Assembly (NCBI GenBank): GCA_905160935.1
Contig: CAJHZI010000373.1
Location: 2,501 to 66,500 of the forward strand
Source of the DNA: Enchytraeus crypticus
Lineage: Eukaryota > Annelida > Clitellata > Enchytraeida > Enchytraeidae
Length of the DNA stretch: 64,000 nt
Reading direction: 5' to 3'
Part shown: in pieces, positions 61,091-64,000 of the stretch
Layout of the letters: each line of letters begins with the position of its first letter
Position numbering within the stretch: position 1 is the stretch's first letter
Position numbers and translations under genes: made by a program
The notes under the pieces: generated by a model
Told to the model about the DNA's origin: nothing
Databases searched by the model: none
Seen by the model: only the letters and a program-made list of their open reading frames with translations

Positions 61091-63865
61091 GTACTTTAAC
61101 TATTATCTCTGATTGGAGAGGAAAATGCAATAGTTGCAGTAAATACCCTGATATTAATTACTATTACTACTTTTAAAGCTCTACTTCACAACGAAGCCAG
61201 TAATATGATAAAAGTGCATGGTGTTATCAAAGCTTTTTGCTGAACCATTGCGCGTGTTCAATGGTTCCACAATATCCACACGCACACACTTTAGCGTCAG
61301 TTTCATCGGTTAAAGCTTACATCTGGGACGCCTCATTAACAAACCCAGAGAAACCATCAACTCACACAACTAGTTATTACAACAGTGAACAGATGCGCTC
61401 CCTATGAGGATCCATTCAGTTCACAGCAAGCAAAAGGAAATACACTTCAATAATAAAAGGCTGAATCAACTTATATAAAACACAAACTTAATGGTAAATA
61501 AACGTTCCATATACAGAAAACATAATTATGCACTAATTGTTACTTAAAAACTTTCTAAAAGCAAATTAAAATGTCTTCTTCCATATAACAAGTTTACTGC
61601 CATACAGCGACCTGACGTGAATTTAAACCAGTGCCTCTTGTTTGTAGGGCAAGCATGCTTCCAACCAGTCTAATGAATCTTAACAGCTGAGCAGAGGATT
61701 TAATACTATAGAAATAATGCCAAGCATAGCGTGATGTCATGTCTAGCATAGCTGAACACTATGCCTCGAGATGTTAGTGATATAATGTAGCAGCTAGAGG
61801 TTACCAGTTCTCTTATATGCACTCAATAAACATAGTTCTCTCTCTCTCTCTCAGTCTCTCTTCTCTCTTTAGTGGCCGCAGAATATTTGCACTAAACTGG
61901 TGTAGTCAAAGAGGACCAAGACCACCGCTTCACGCAGACTTCAATCAATCAGTCCAAGAGAATTACCGTCCAGTTCCTCACCTGTACACAACGTCCGGGA
62001 CGTCAGAAAGAAGACAGAGATTGGTTTGAAGCACGACTACTTCAGGGTATGTACCTGTGACCTATACATCAGCAGCTCGACTCTCTAACCACTCAATCTT
62101 CATCAATCATATACGAATATAAAAATGTAACACGAAGCAAGAGTAAAGAACTGCCTAAAGTCCTACACGTACCTGATTCAAAAGAACAATCTTGACAATT
62201 GTAATATACCTGATTTAGCATTGCTCAGTTAATTCCAATAAAAGTAAGAAATGATTTCTTCCTCAATGTCATTTTTAAACGACGAATAGGCCGTTAAACG
62301 CAATAGGTCATACTAAAATACATAAATCTACAGGGTCTAAAAAAAAAAAAATGGGGAAGGAAATTAGATAAATTTTTATCACAACATAAGTGCTTAAGTG
62401 GCACTCACAGTATCATAACCAAAGTGGCACTCACAACATAAGTGCTTAAATGGCACTTAGTCTCAGCGCCACAGTGGCACTCAAATAATTAGAGCAATTT
62501 TATGAACACCAACAACCATATCATAACAAATCTATCAAATGAATGCAATCTATTAAATCAAATCTATCTAGAGTAAAAGCAGTAAACCATTCTTTACGAA
62601 TCATGTCAGACATTAAATCAATGCCAGCAACGCTACACTCAGCTTCGTCCTTCTCCTCATTTCTCATTATTCTCGCACTGAGCAAAGCAAAATAACTGTT
62701 AAGGGTCTCAGCTACAAATCAAATGATTTCAGGTTCAAATTCCTGATCATTCGAGGCTTAACTAATGTTAACCAAGCTGTACCTTTAACCTACCTGTACC
62801 AAGCTACACCTTTAAAGGTACCTTTAGCTGTTAACCTTTATTATTATTATTACCCTCTAACAAAGAACTGTTGTATATGACACTAGAGCATACGAGTTTT
62901 AAACGGTTCTATCGATGATGACCCTTCTAAGTGAGATAAATAACACTGACTGCTTTGATTTAATACTCTTGTCACTCGTGTAGAAAAACACGCAGCAGGC
63001 GAATAAAAATATCAGACACATTTCAAATGACAACAGAGTAACTTAAAATGCATACTAAATATAGTTAAAATCTATTCTCAGTCAAATGGTAGAAATAAAT
63101 TATATCAATTCAAATAGATACATAAGTAGAGTTGCTCCAAAAGAAAATTGATACTTCAAAGCTCATGCATTCATTCACAGAGACTGAGTAATATTATGGC
63201 AGCACACAGACTTCATCTCATTTGTATAAGCATTTTCTCTTGAGTAATACTATAACTTGACACAAACAATGATTTCATTTTTATATGTATTCACCAAAGA
63301 ATACTGCTTATCCAAGGACTTAAAGAACTCTCTACTCAACCCAGGAATTTCCATACAGAAAGTGACACATGTGAAATTCCTTTAATTAATTAAATGCTAC
63401 ATGATAAATACAGCTAACCAAAGCAAAGATAAGTTTAGTATTACAGCACAGTACTGGATTGAGCAAAGTCCAGTAGTCTAGCAGTACTTGACAGATTGGC
63501 TCCAACGATCTATAAGTTGATCACTTCGTCCTTACCCTCAACAACAACTAGTGCAAAGGTAGACATATCTTTAACGCATCTTCATCATTTCACCTTTCCA
63601 CAGTCTTCTTCAGTGTCTGCCTTAGCAGCCACTCAAACATAAGGGCGCCAGACGATAGGTCTATTCTCATTGTCACTAAATCAAAAGAAACAGTCTAATC
63701 GTAATGTGCAAGTCAGTGCTCCCGCACACAGAGAGAACTATAATCACAGAGGACCAAGACTTAAATTTCATCTAGATTTCACTGATATATCCTGATCGTG
63801 ACGCTCAAACAAGGAAACTGCCTGAAAGAAATCAGCAATCCCACAGTCGTCACAAATCTGCCGGA
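61091..63865. other. Repeat-rich region without a recognised gene
   Basis: It contains a degraded tRNA-like patch (about 61610-61685), a CT tract at about 61838-61870, a short tandem block with AAGTGGCACTCACA (62385-62475), a family D-like tail (about 62760-62855) and one weak minus-strand exon-like piece at 63594-63660. Confidence 0.55.
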
Positions 63866-63867
63866 GT

Positions 63868-64000
63868 CACTCCAGGTCCAGTGGACGCCGGACACTCCAG
63901 GTCCATTGGACACTCCAGGTCCAGTGGACGCCGGACACTCCAGGTTCAGTGGACACTCCAGGTCCAGTGGACGCCGGACACTCCAGGTCCAGTGGACACT
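63868..64000. repeat. Minisatellite CACTCCAGGTCCAGTGGA, running off the window end
   Basis: At least six copies of an 18-base unit, some extended by CGCCGGA to 25 bases. The 18- and 25-base forms are interspersed. The array is GC-rich relative to its surroundings and is cut by the window boundary. Confidence 0.9.

Overview
The window is AT-rich nuclear DNA from an animal, probably an invertebrate that I cannot name. All genes have GT-AG introns, animal-type domain sets and many repeats typical of metazoan genomes. Exon joins were read by eye. For the six conserved genes every splice phase closes, and the proteins align along their length with human orthologues as I remember them; no search was run.

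Layout from left to right: MCAT (+, 98-3794, mitochondrial malonyl-CoA:ACP transacylase, 4 exons); DTWD2-like tRNA aminocarboxypropyltransferase (+, 6198-9551, 5 exons); CHID1 (-, 12658-18812, 11 coding exons, 393 aa); CDK5RAP1 (-, 20469-32333, 12 exons, radical-SAM tRNA methylthiotransferase); an 8.9-kb Mutator-like (MULE) DNA transposon (32631-41536) with about 64-bp terminal inverted repeats and a perfect 9-bp target-site duplication, carrying a decayed C2H2/FAR1-type/MULE transposase gene; a foldback element with a very GC-rich core (41943-42612); EIF3B (-, 45655-49751, 2 exons); a decayed LINE (50668-52266); and an NFATC2IP/NIP45-like SUMO-like-domain gene (+, 53259-57509, 6 exons). From 57510 to the end I see only repeats and one weak candidate exon.

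The genes are unrelated housekeeping functions: mitochondrial fatty acid synthesis, two tRNA modification enzymes, a secreted chitinase-like lectin, translation initiation and a SUMO-pathway factor. There is no operon-like logic. MCAT and DTWD2 are co-oriented, DTWD2 and CHID1 converge, CHID1 and CDK5RAP1 are co-oriented on the minus strand, and EIF3B and NFATC2IP diverge.

Repeats dominate the rest: two tRNA-derived SINE families (about 9-10 and 8 copies), two LINE families with reverse-transcriptase remnants, truncated 3' tails of further retroposons ending in (ATT)n or (GAT)n, two small hAT-like elements side by side, and many minisatellites. Several minisatellites run directly into splice sites of the conserved genes. 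I found no CRISPR, bacterial or viral gene set and no true tRNA or rRNA gene. The most notable finding is the complete MULE boundary with its target-site duplication, inserted about 290 bp upstream of the CDK5RAP1 start codon.
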